Shown: positions 5,879 to 12,534 of the stretch, piece by piece
Layout of the letters: every line of letters begins with the position of its first letter
Numbering within the stretch: the first letter of the stretch is position 1
Origin: DASUTB01 sp036374835
Lineage (GTDB): Bacteria; Actinomycetota; Actinomycetes; Jiangellales; Jiangellaceae
Direction of reading: 5' to 3'
Assembly (NCBI GenBank): GCA_036374835.1
Contig: DASUTB010000020.1
Location: 1 to 12,534 of the forward strand
DNA length: 12,534 nucleotides
The notes under the pieces: generated by a model
What the model was told of the DNA's origin: nothing
Database searches by the model: none
Seen by the model: the letters and a program-made list of their open reading frames with translations, nothing else
Position numbers and translations under genes: made by a program

Positions 5879-6520
5879 ATGGCCCGTCCGCCGCGACGTT
5901 TGTTGAGTCATGGGCAGATCGTCGCGACGGCGATTCGGCTCATCGATTCGGACGGCCTCGCGGAGTTCTCCACGCGCAAGCTCGCCGCCGCGCTGGGAGT
6001 ACGGGGTCCATCGCTCTACAACTACTTCGCCACCAAAGAGCAGATCCTCGACGCGGTGGCCAACGAGATCATCGCGAAGGTGGACATCTCCATGCTCGGC
6101 ATCGAGCCCTGGGCGGATGCGCTGCGCAGCTGGGCCCGCTCCTACCGGGCGTCGATGGCCGAGCACCCCAACCTGGTGCCGCTGCTGGCAGTCGGGCCGG
6201 CCCGGCGGCCGTCCGCGCTGGCCATGGCCGACGCGGTGTTCGGCGCGCTCGTGGACGCCGGGTGGCCGCGCAACCGGGCGACGCACATCGGTGCGCTGAT
6301 GCGCTATTTCGTCACCGGATCCGCGCTGGCCTCGTTCGCCGGAAGCTTTCCGGCCGATCCGGAGGTGTACGCCGATCGTTACCCGCACCTCGATCAAGCG
6401 CACCTGCTGACCGCACACTGGCGCGAGGTTGATGAGGGCGCCTTCGAGATGGGACTGTCGGCATTGCTGGAAGGATTGCAGCACGAGTACGAACGGATTA
6501 GGGCATGCCGGAAATCGTGA
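5879..6520 (+). CDS. TetR family transcriptional regulator
   Basis: A 213-residue repressor-type protein, a usual TetR length. The N-terminal DNA-binding domain (about 8-62) contains the helix-turn-helix FSTRKLAAALGVRGPSLYNYFATKEQILDAV (the FS-to-F core is at 30-50). The C-terminal ligand-binding domain is mostly helical and resembles the TetR_C_1 type, with WADALRSWARSYRASMAEHP and a hydrophobic FVTGSALASFAGSF helix. Its end overlaps the following aldehyde dehydrogenase by 16 nt, so it is the first gene of an operon with the two dehydrogenases and probably controls itself, them and perhaps the divergent acyl-CoA dehydrogenase. The likely inducer is the alcohol, aldehyde or acyl-CoA processed by these enzymes; that is inference from context. 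Confidence 0.9.
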   Translation: MARPPRRLLSHGQIVATAIRLIDSDGLAEFSTRKLAAALGVRGPSLYNYFATKEQILDAVANEIIAKVDISMLGIEPWADALRSWARSYRASMAEHPNLVPLLAVGPARRPSALAMADAVFGALVDAGWPRNRATHIGALMRYFVTGSALASFAGSFPADPEVYADRYPHLDQAHLLTAHWREVDEGAFEMGLSALLEGLQHEYERIRACRKS

Positions 6521-7932
6521 CGACCCGTGACTCGCTCTACATCGACGGGAAGTGGGTGCCGGCCACGACGGACCAGACGATCGAGGTCGAGAACCCGGCG
6601 ACCGAACAGAGCATCGGGACGGTTCCCGCCGGCGGCAGGGATGACATCGACCAGGCCGTCCAAGCGGCTCGCCGGGCGTTCCCGCGGTGGGCGGCGACGT
6701 CCCGCGACGAGCGCGCCGCGCTGCTGCACCGGCTGCACGACGAGGTCAAGTCGCGCAGCGACGAGTTCGCCGTCACCATCTCCACCGAGATGGGCGCGCC
6801 GATGCGCATCGCGACTCGGGTGCAGACCGGCGTCCCGCTGCAGATCCTGGCTGATAGCGCCGCGCTGGCCGGGAGCATCGAGCGCCGCGAGGCGATCGGC
6901 AACTCCCTCGTCGTCAAAGAGCCCGTCGGCGTCGTCGGCGCCATCACGCCGTGGAACTATCCGCTGCAGCAGGTCGTCGCCAAGCTCGGCCCGGCCCTGG
7001 CCGCGGGCTGCACGGTGGTGCTCAAGCCGAGCGAGCTGACGCCGCTGACCGCGTACCTGCTGATCGACGCGTGTGACGCGGCGGGCATTCCGCCGGGTGT
7101 GGTCAATCTCGTACCGGGCACCGGCCCGGAGGCGGGCGAGGCGCTCGCCCATCACACCGGCGTGGACATGCTCTCGTTCACCGGTTCGACCCGCGTTGGC
7201 CGGCTGGTCGGTGCGATCGCCGGCGGACGCGTGGCCAAGGTGTCGCTCGAGCTCGGCGGCAAGTCCGCGAACGTGATCCTGGAGGACGCCGATCTCGCTG
7301 CGGCGGTCAAGGTCGGCGTCGCCAACGCGTTCCTGAACGCCGGACAGACGTGTACTGCGTGGACCCGCATGCTCGTGCACCGGAGCCGCTACGACGAGGC
7401 CGTCGAGCTCGCAGCCGCCGCCGCGGAGAAACAGGTGCCCGGCGATCCGCGGGACGAGTCAACGCGGCTCGGCCCGATGGTCTCCGCCGCGCAACGCGCC
7501 CGCGTCGAGGGATATGTGCACGGCGCGGTGCGGGATGGCGCGCGGCTGATCATCGGCGGTAAGGACGTGGACGTGCCGTCGCCGGGCTACTACGTCGCGC
7601 CGACCGTGTTCGCCGACGTGTCGCCGTCGAGCCGGCTCGCCCGCGAGGAGGTCTTCGGCCCCGTGCTGGCGATGCTGCCGTTCTCCGGCGACGACGAGGC
7701 GGTCGCGCTGGCCAACGACTCGGATTACGGGCTGGCCGGTGCCGTGTGGTCGGCCGACGAGGAACGGGCGCTGTCCGTCGCCGCCCGGCTCGAGACCGGC
7801 GCGGTCGATATCAACGGCGCGGCGTTCAACCCGGCCGCGCCGTTCGGCGGGTACAAGCAGTCCGGCATCGGCCGCGAGCTCGGTCGGTACGGCATCGAGG
7901 AGTTCCTGCACACCAAGGCCATCCAGCGATGA
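6505..7932 (+). CDS. Aldehyde dehydrogenase family protein
   Basis: A 475-residue NAD(P)-dependent aldehyde dehydrogenase that oxidises an aldehyde to its acid. Landmarks are ITPWNYP with Asn151, LKPSE, FTGSTRVG, LELGGKSAN with the base Glu249, GQTC with the nucleophile Cys283, EEVFGPVLAMLPF, and the closing PFGGYKQSGIGRELG motif. It is of the general soluble type also used for betaine, terpenoid and aromatic aldehydes, and is clearly different in sequence from the GabD2-like enzyme at 2820-4394. The ATG at 6505 lies within the end of tetR (16-nt overlap) and the stop overlaps the alcohol dehydrogenase start as ATGA, so translation is probably coupled along the operon. The partner gene suggests the aldehyde is supplied by alcohol oxidation; the substrate is unknown. 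Confidence 0.9.
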   Translation: MPEIVTTRDSLYIDGKWVPATTDQTIEVENPATEQSIGTVPAGGRDDIDQAVQAARRAFPRWAATSRDERAALLHRLHDEVKSRSDEFAVTISTEMGAPMRIATRVQTGVPLQILADSAALAGSIERREAIGNSLVVKEPVGVVGAITPWNYPLQQVVAKLGPALAAGCTVVLKPSELTPLTAYLLIDACDAAGIPPGVVNLVPGTGPEAGEALAHHTGVDMLSFTGSTRVGRLVGAIAGGRVAKVSLELGGKSANVILEDADLAAAVKVGVANAFLNAGQTCTAWTRMLVHRSRYDEAVELAAAAAEKQVPGDPRDESTRLGPMVSAAQRARVEGYVHGAVRDGARLIIGGKDVDVPSPGYYVAPTVFADVSPSSRLAREEVFGPVLAMLPFSGDDEAVALANDSDYGLAGAVWSADEERALSVAARLETGAVDINGAAFNPAAPFGGYKQSGIGRELGRYGIEEFLHTKAIQR

Positions 7933-9002
7933 GGGCACTGGTCACGCGCGGGGCCGGAGAGCGCCTCGCGGTCGAGGACGTCGTGCTGCCGCCGGTCGGC
8001 GCCGGCGACGTACGAGTCGAGGTGCGGGCCGCCGGAGTCTGCCACTCGGATCTGTCCATGCTGAACGGCACGCTCGCGCCCGAGTTCCCGCTGGTGCTGG
8101 GTCACGAGGCGGCCGGTGTCGTTGCCGAGATCGGCTCCGGCGTGAGCCGCGTCGCCGTCGGTGACCATGTGGTGCTGAACTGGTCGCCGGCGTGCCGGTC
8201 GTGCTGGTTCTGCGAGCGCGGCGAACCCTGGCTGTGCGAGCGGGGCGGCGTCCCGTCCGTTCCGCGTGGTTCGCTGCGGGACGGTACGCCGCTCCATGTG
8301 ACCCTCGGGCTCGGCGCGCTTGCCGACCAGGTGGTCGTCCCCGCGAACGCTGTTGTGCCCGTCCCCGCGGTGCTGCCGTTCGCATCAGCCGCGCTGCTCG
8401 GCTGTGCGGTGCTGACCGGATTCGGAGCGGTGCGAACGACCGCCGCAGTCTCGCCCGGAGACGCCGTTGCGGTCATCGGCCTCGGTGGCGTCGGCCTGTC
8501 CGTCGTGGCCGCGGCGCACGCCGCCGGGGCGAGTCCGATCGTCGCGGTGGACCCCGTCGAGGCGAAGCGTGAGCTGGCGTTGCGGGCCGGCGCGACGGAG
8601 TTCGTCGTCCCCGGCGATACGTTGATCAAGCAGGTCCGTGCGCTTACCGGCGGACGCGGCGCCGACCACGCGTTCGAGTGCGTGGGCCGGGGCGAGACGA
8701 TCTGGACCGCATGGCGGCTCACGCGGCGCGGTGGGGCCGCGACGGTCATCGGTATCGGCCGCCGCGACGATCAGGTGAGCTTCAGCGCCGCTGAGCTGTT
8801 CCATTCGGGACGGACGTTGCGTTCGTCCATCTACGGTTCGTCCGATCCGGACGCCGACCTGCCCGCGCTGGCACGAGCCGTGCTGGACGGCGCACTCGAC
8901 CCGGACGTGCTGGTGACGCACCGCGTGTCGCTGGACGAGGCGCCGGCGGCGTTCGAGCGGATGCAGCGCGGCGAGGGCGCTCGTACGCTTGTCACCCCCT
9001 GA
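7929..9002 (+). CDS. Zinc-dependent alcohol dehydrogenase (medium-chain, MDR family)
   Basis: A 357-residue medium-chain dehydrogenase. The catalytic zinc ligands are Cys38 (GVCHSD), His59 with Glu60 (LGHEAAG) and Cys159 (LGCAVLTGFGAV). The structural zinc lobe has Cys89, Cys92, Cys95 and Cys103. The Rossmann motif GLGGVG is at 184-189, and Asp208 at the end of the next strand favours NAD. The LGCAVLTG and GRGADHAFECVG segments resemble the class III/formaldehyde-dehydrogenase-like branch, which in actinobacteria includes enzymes for long-chain, terpenoid or aromatic alcohols and mycothiol-dependent relatives. The ATG overlaps the preceding stop by 4 nt, so the two enzymes should be made together and run alcohol to aldehyde to acid. 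The frame is open further upstream to 7746, but that part is out of frame inside the aldehyde dehydrogenase gene. Confidence 0.9.
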   Translation: MRALVTRGAGERLAVEDVVLPPVGAGDVRVEVRAAGVCHSDLSMLNGTLAPEFPLVLGHEAAGVVAEIGSGVSRVAVGDHVVLNWSPACRSCWFCERGEPWLCERGGVPSVPRGSLRDGTPLHVTLGLGALADQVVVPANAVVPVPAVLPFASAALLGCAVLTGFGAVRTTAAVSPGDAVAVIGLGGVGLSVVAAAHAAGASPIVAVDPVEAKRELALRAGATEFVVPGDTLIKQVRALTGGRGADHAFECVGRGETIWTAWRLTRRGGAATVIGIGRRDDQVSFSAAELFHSGRTLRSSIYGSSDPDADLPALARAVLDGALDPDVLVTHRVSLDEAPAAFERMQRGEGARTLVTP

Positions 9003-9039
9003 ACGAGCTTCGAACGGCGGCAGGGATCACAGGTTTCGA

Positions 9040-9045
9040 TATGTT
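9040..9045 (+). promoter_or_regulatory. -10 hexamer, leaderless-type start of the LuxR gene
   Basis: TATGTT (TANNNT) lies 6 nt before the ATG at 9052, with no Shine-Dalgarno sequence. It lies in the 49-nt gap after the alcohol dehydrogenase, indicating that the regulator has its own promoter. Confidence 0.45.
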
Positions 9046-9051
9046 CTGGGC

Positions 9052-10659
9052 ATGAGCGTCGATGCCGTCTCGCCGGGGTGGACGGCCATCTATGCGCAGC
9101 TTCACGGCCGCGCGCACGATGACTTGACCGCGGCCGAGGCTGAAGCGCTGGCCGATGCGGCGTGGTGGTTGTGCCGCGTCGAGGAGTCGTTGGCCGCGCG
9201 GCAGAAGGCGTACGACAAGTATGTCGCCGCCGCCGACGAGCGGCGAGCCGGCTACAACGCCTGGATGCTGTCGACCGAATACGGCTTCACCGGCAGGGCG
9301 ACCGCGTCGGCAGGATGGCTCGAGCGAGCCAAGCGGCATGCGCAGGCGATTCCGGATTGTGCGGAACGCGGCTTCGTGCTCTACGGCGAGGCCGAGGCGC
9401 TGGAGCGCCGTGGCGATATCAGGACCGCGCTCGAGCTGAGCGAGCGTGTGATCGAGGTCGGCCGGCGGTGCGACAGCCGGGACGTGGTGGCGATGGGCCT
9501 GCAGTTGCAGGGACGGATGCTTGTCGCCGACGGGCAGGCCGAAACCGGTATAGCACGGCTGGACGAGGCAATGTGCGATGTGCTGGCCGGCGACCTCAGC
9601 GACCTCGTCGCAGGCTGGGTGTACTGCGTCGCCGTCGCCGTTTGTTTCGAGGCCGCCGACCTGGTGCGCGCCGGCGAATGGAACGCAGCCGCGATGACCT
9701 GGTGCGCGACACTCCCGGCCGGCACGCCTTACCAGGGCATCTGCCGGGTCCATCGAGCCGACCTGCTGGGCCTCGGCGGCGAGCTCGCCCACGCGGACGT
9801 GGAGGCCGAAACCGCATGCCGTGAGTTGATGGCATACCACCCGAACATGGCTGCCGAGGCGTACTACGTAGCCGGTGAGATCCGCCGCAAGCGCGGCGAG
9901 CTCGCTGCGGCGGAGGAGGCGTACCGGCGCGCGCACCAGCTGGGTCGCGAGCCGCAACCGGGGCTTGCGCTCGTCCGGCTGGCCCAAGACCGGGCCGGCG
10001 AGGCGCTGTCCGGTCTGCAATCGAGCCTGGCCATGAGCGGTTGGTCCGTTGTCGGCCGGGCTCGGTTGCTGGCAGCGGTCGTGGACGTCGCCGTGGCTTC
10101 CGGGGACGTCCAGTCCGCCCGGTCGGCCGCAGCTGAGTTGGCGGCGTATGAGGATCACGATGCGCCACTGCTGCTGCAGGCTGCCGCAGCAACGGCGTCC
10201 GGTGTGGTGCGGCTGGCCGACCGCGACTTCGCGACCGCGGTTGATCGGTTGCGTCGTGCTCGTAGCCTCTGGCTGGAACTCGGTCTGCCGTACGAGGTCG
10301 CCCAGACGCGGGTGCGGATCGCGGAGGCGAGCCGCGGACTGAGCGACGATGACTCCGCACAGCTCGAGCTCGATGCCGCACGGGACGGTTTCGTTCGGCT
10401 GGGTGCCGCGGCGGAAATCCAGCGGATCGACGAGATGGCCGGCCGCGATGCACCACCGGGAAACCTGACCAGGCGGGAGATCGAAGTGCTGCGGCTCATC
10501 GCCGCCGGCAAGACCAATCGGGAGATCGCCGCCGAGCTGGTGATCAGCCGGCACACGGTCGGCCGGCATTTGAACAATATCTTCGCCAAGCTCGGCGTCA
10601 CGTCCCGGTCCGCGGCCACTGCGTTCGCCTTCATTCACGGTATCGCCGAGCAGAAGTAG
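9052..10659 (+). CDS. LuxR family regulator with helical-repeat (TPR-like) N-terminus
   Basis: A 535-residue protein ending in a LuxR/FixJ-type helix-turn-helix at 471-535, with LTRREIEVLRLIAAGKTNREIAAELVISRHTVGRHL as its core (NLTRRE at 471-476). Residues about 15-460 are almost entirely Ala- and Leu-rich helices, with repeated A-x-x-AYRRAHQLG-like and LERAKRHAQAI-like helical pairs that suggest TPR-type repeats. No Walker A motif, receiver domain or membrane segment is seen, so it lacks the ATPase of the large LAL/MalT regulators whose C-terminal half it resembles. Such repeats usually bind a protein or small ligand that tunes DNA binding. The frame is open to 8989, but the ATG at 9052 with its -10 hexamer avoids overlapping the upstream gene. 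Target genes are unknown; the FAD oxidase downstream is the nearest candidate. Confidence 0.85.
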   Translation: MSVDAVSPGWTAIYAQLHGRAHDDLTAAEAEALADAAWWLCRVEESLAARQKAYDKYVAAADERRAGYNAWMLSTEYGFTGRATASAGWLERAKRHAQAIPDCAERGFVLYGEAEALERRGDIRTALELSERVIEVGRRCDSRDVVAMGLQLQGRMLVADGQAETGIARLDEAMCDVLAGDLSDLVAGWVYCVAVAVCFEAADLVRAGEWNAAAMTWCATLPAGTPYQGICRVHRADLLGLGGELAHADVEAETACRELMAYHPNMAAEAYYVAGEIRRKRGELAAAEEAYRRAHQLGREPQPGLALVRLAQDRAGEALSGLQSSLAMSGWSVVGRARLLAAVVDVAVASGDVQSARSAAAELAAYEDHDAPLLLQAAAATASGVVRLADRDFATAVDRLRRARSLWLELGLPYEVAQTRVRIAEASRGLSDDDSAQLELDAARDGFVRLGAAAEIQRIDEMAGRDAPPGNLTRREIEVLRLIAAGKTNREIAAELVISRHTVGRHLNNIFAKLGVTSRSAATAFAFIHGIAEQK

Positions 10660-10705
10660 GCCATTTGGCCCATCGGCCGCCGCCGGCAATATGAGCCGTT
10701 TCCGC

Positions 10706-10725
10706 GACGCGCCTTCGGGCGGGTC
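10706..10725. promoter_or_regulatory. Inverted repeat upstream of the FAD oxidase promoter
   Basis: GACGCGCC and GGCGGGTC pair at 7 of 8 positions around a TTCG loop, 5 nt before the TAGAAC hexamer. It could be a regulator binding site or part of termination after the LuxR gene, but has no T-tract. A second weak stem, GGCC-ATTT-GGCC (10659-10670), overlaps the LuxR stop. Confidence 0.3.
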
Positions 10726-10730
10726 CGGCG

Positions 10731-10736
10731 TAGAAC
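10731..10736 (+). promoter_or_regulatory. Possible -10 hexamer for the FAD oxidase
   Basis: TAGAAC matches TANNNT except at the last base and lies 6 nt before the ATG at 10743, the same geometry as other starts here. GGAG immediately follows it, but at 2 nt from the ATG it is too close for a normal ribosome binding site. Confidence 0.3.
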
Positions 10737-10742
10737 GGAGTC

Positions 10743-12104
10743 ATGACGATTGAAGAACTACGCGAACAGATCCGCGGCCGGGTCGTCGAGCCCGGGCAGC
10801 CGCAGTACGACGACGCGCGCCGGGTTTACAACGCGCTCCACGACCGCCGGCCGTCACTCATCGTGCAAGCGGCCACGGCGGCCGATGTCATGGCCACGGT
10901 TGGGTACGCGAGAGACCGGGAACTGCCCCTCGCCGTTCGCGGCGGGGCGCACAGTATCGCCGGTTTCTCGACCTGTGACGACGGTGTGGTGCTGGATCTG
11001 GGCGCGATGACCGGAATACAGGTCGATCCGGAGCGTCGCGAAGCGCGGGCCGAGCCGGGTGTGACGTGGGGAGATTTCAACCAAACGACGCATGCGTTCG
11101 GCCTCGCCACCACCGGTGGGATCGTCTCCACCACCGGCATCGCCGGGCTGACGCTCGGCGGAGGTATGGGGCACCTGGCCAGGCGCTGCGGCCTGACCTG
11201 CGACAACCTGATCTCCGCCGACGTCGTCCTCGCCGACGGCAGCCTCGTCACGTGCAGTGACACCGAGAATCCGGACCTGTTCTGGGCACTGCGCGGTGGC
11301 GGCGGCAACTTCGGCGTTGTTACGTCCTTCAAGTACCGGCTGCATGCCGTGGCGGACATCCTCGGCGGGCCCACGTTCTACCCGCTCGACGCAGATGTGG
11401 TCCGTGGCTATCTGGACCTCATGGCCGACGCTCCCGACGAACTCAACGTGATCCTCGGCTTGGTGCTCGGCCCGCCCGTTCCGTTCCTCCCGGAGGAGTG
11501 GCACGGCCGGCCGATGTGCGCTCTCATCACCTGCTGGAGCGGGCCGGAAGGCGAGGACGAGCAGATTCGCAAACGCCTCGCCGCGGTCGGCCCGGTGGCC
11601 GGCCAGTTTCTCGAGCGGATGCCGTACCCGGTGGTCAACACACTGTTCGACGAGCTTCTGCCGGCCGGGTTGCGGCACTACTGGAAGGGCTGTTTCCACG
11701 ACACGCTCACAAAGGAGGCGATCGACGCCCACGTCTCGTACGCGGCGACGCTGCCCACGATCCAGACCGCCACACTCGTATTCCCGATCGACGGCGCGAG
11801 CCACCGGGTCGGCCGGCACGAGACCGCGTTCTCCTACCGGGACGCGAGCTACTCCGTCGCCTTCGGCGCCACCTGGTCGGACCCCGCCGACGACGACGCC
11901 AACATCGCCTGGAGCCGGGCGTACGACGACGCCGTCCGGCGATTCGGCATGGGTGGCGGCTACGTGAACTTCTCCTCCGATGACGATCACGTTCAGGTCC
12001 AGGCCAACTACCGGGAGAACTACCGCGCGTTGGCGCAGGTCAAGCAGCAGTACGATCCCGCCAACCTGTTCCGGTTGAACCAGAACATCACGCCTTGGGC
12101 TTGA
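10743..12104 (+). CDS. FAD-linked oxidase, BBE-like (VAO/PCMH fold)
   Basis: A 453-residue flavoprotein of the berberine-bridge-enzyme-like group. The FAD-binding domain (about 36-210) has LAVRGGAHSIAG, where His70 is in the place that carries the 8-alpha-histidyl FAD bond, then GIAGLTLGGGMGHLARRCGL, DNLISADVVLADG and LFWALRGGGGNFGVVTSF. The C-terminal BBE segment (about 405-450) has YVNF and YRENYRALAQVKQQYDPANLFRLNQNI. The second Cys that tethers FAD in bicovalent plant enzymes is not found at the corresponding VSTTGIAG stretch, so a single covalent link is expected. No signal peptide is seen, so it should be cytoplasmic. Bacterial relatives oxidise sugars, alkaloids and secondary metabolites with oxygen, and no substrate can be named. 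It follows the LuxR gene by 83 nt and precedes the thioesterase by 29 nt, each with its own apparent promoter. Confidence 0.9.
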   Translation: MTIEELREQIRGRVVEPGQPQYDDARRVYNALHDRRPSLIVQAATAADVMATVGYARDRELPLAVRGGAHSIAGFSTCDDGVVLDLGAMTGIQVDPERREARAEPGVTWGDFNQTTHAFGLATTGGIVSTTGIAGLTLGGGMGHLARRCGLTCDNLISADVVLADGSLVTCSDTENPDLFWALRGGGGNFGVVTSFKYRLHAVADILGGPTFYPLDADVVRGYLDLMADAPDELNVILGLVLGPPVPFLPEEWHGRPMCALITCWSGPEGEDEQIRKRLAAVGPVAGQFLERMPYPVVNTLFDELLPAGLRHYWKGCFHDTLTKEAIDAHVSYAATLPTIQTATLVFPIDGASHRVGRHETAFSYRDASYSVAFGATWSDPADDDANIAWSRAYDDAVRRFGMGGGYVNFSSDDDHVQVQANYRENYRALAQVKQQYDPANLFRLNQNITPWA

Positions 12105-12120
12105 GCTGACCGGTTGCAGG

Positions 12121-12126
12121 TAACGT
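12121..12126 (+). promoter_or_regulatory. -10 hexamer, leaderless-type start of the thioesterase
   Basis: TAACGT (TANNNT) lies 7 nt before the GTG at 12134. No Shine-Dalgarno sequence precedes this GTG. Confidence 0.4.
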
Positions 12127-12133
12127 CTGCCCG

Positions 12134-12534
12134 GTGGAGCCGTTCGCTGTGCGCATCGCCGTCCGCGGGTATGAGCTCGATCCGCGGGGGCACGTCAACC
12201 AGGCCGTCTACCTTCAGTATGCCGAGCACGCCCGGTGGAAGCTTCTGGAGCGGGCGGGCATCACGCACGACGCCCTGCACGACAGCGGGATCGGCCCGGT
12301 CGTGCTGCAGCATACGATCCGGTACCTGGCCGAACTCCGCGGTGGCGACTCGCTGGACGTGACCTGCGAGTTCCACTGGGGGACGGGGAAGGCCTTCGAC
12401 ATCGTGCAGGAGTACATCCGCACCGACGGCGTCCGGGTCGCCGAGCTGACGTCCGTGACCGGATTCATGGACTTGGCGGAACGGCGTCTGGTCGCTGATC
12501 CGGCTGCTCGGATTCGTGCGCTGGCCAGTGAACC
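12134..12534 (+). CDS. Hotdog-fold acyl-CoA thioesterase (4HBT/YbgC type), C-terminus cut by window edge
   Basis: The frame starting at GTG 12134 stays open for 133 codons to the window edge, close to the full length (about 130-150) of this family. Residues 7-29 read RIAVRGYELDPRGHVNQAVYLQY, the 4-hydroxybenzoyl-CoA thioesterase motif with catalytic Asp16 and the GHVN segment (19-22); the second Asn common in GHVNNA is Gln23. The helix YAEHARWKLLERAGI and the strands HTIRYLAELRGGDSLDV and FDIVQEYIRTDGVRVAELTSVTGFMDL complete a single hotdog domain. Such enzymes hydrolyse acyl-CoA thioesters as dimers or tetramers in the cytoplasm. No longer alternative fits the start, because the FAD oxidase stop lies 29 nt upstream and the -10 hexamer sits directly before the GTG. 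The substrate is unknown. Confidence 0.8.
   Translation, partial: MEPFAVRIAVRGYELDPRGHVNQAVYLQYAEHARWKLLERAGITHDALHDSGIGPVVLQHTIRYLAELRGGDSLDVTCEFHWGTGKAFDIVQEYIRTDGVRVAELTSVTGFMDLAERRLVADPAARIRALASE

Noticed and set aside
4413..5906. A 497-codon open frame on the plus strand
   Set aside because: It is antisense to the acyl-CoA dehydrogenase, which has complete signatures and a catalytic Glu. The translated product has no family motif.
8992..10689. A 565-codon open frame on the minus strand
   Set aside because: It is the antisense of the LuxR gene, whose C-terminal HTH is unmistakable.

Overview
The window is high-GC DNA with dense gene packing and strong third-position G/C preference. It encodes an actinobacterial-type GuaB3, and many of its genes look leaderless, with a TANNNT -10 hexamer 6-7 nt before the start codon. 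All this points to a high-GC Gram-positive bacterium (Actinomycetota). The family or genus cannot be fixed from the sequence alone. No rRNA, tRNA, CRISPR array, phage gene or transposase is visible.

Layout from left to right: a partial VOC/glyoxalase-like gene (minus strand, runs off the left edge); a 235-nt divergent intergenic region with a 24-bp perfect inverted repeat; guaB3 (plus); a short-chain dehydrogenase (SDR, minus); a GabD2-type succinate-semialdehyde dehydrogenase (plus), divergent from the SDR; an acyl-CoA dehydrogenase (minus); a divergent operon of TetR regulator, aldehyde dehydrogenase and zinc alcohol dehydrogenase (plus, each pair overlapping); a LuxR-type regulator with a helical-repeat N-terminus; a BBE-type FAD-linked oxidase; and a partial hotdog thioesterase that runs off the right edge.

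The enzymes suggest a catabolic theme. The alcohol dehydrogenase and aldehyde dehydrogenase of the TetR operon would take an alcohol to a carboxylic acid. Acyl-CoA dehydrogenase and the HSD10-like SDR could act at the second and third steps of beta-oxidation after CoA activation, and the thioesterase handles acyl-CoA. No acyl-CoA ligase, enoyl-CoA hydratase or thiolase lies in the window, so any pathway is incomplete here and the substrate is unknown. GuaB3 and the VOC protein are probably unrelated to it.

The most unusual non-coding signals are (1) a repeat family starting GAATGAYCAYGTWA that sits 0-2 nt after the stop codon of three separate genes, always in the gene's own orientation, and (2) the long foldback at 468-579. 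Neither is explained by the genes. No complete novel defence, mobile or biosynthetic system could be recognised.
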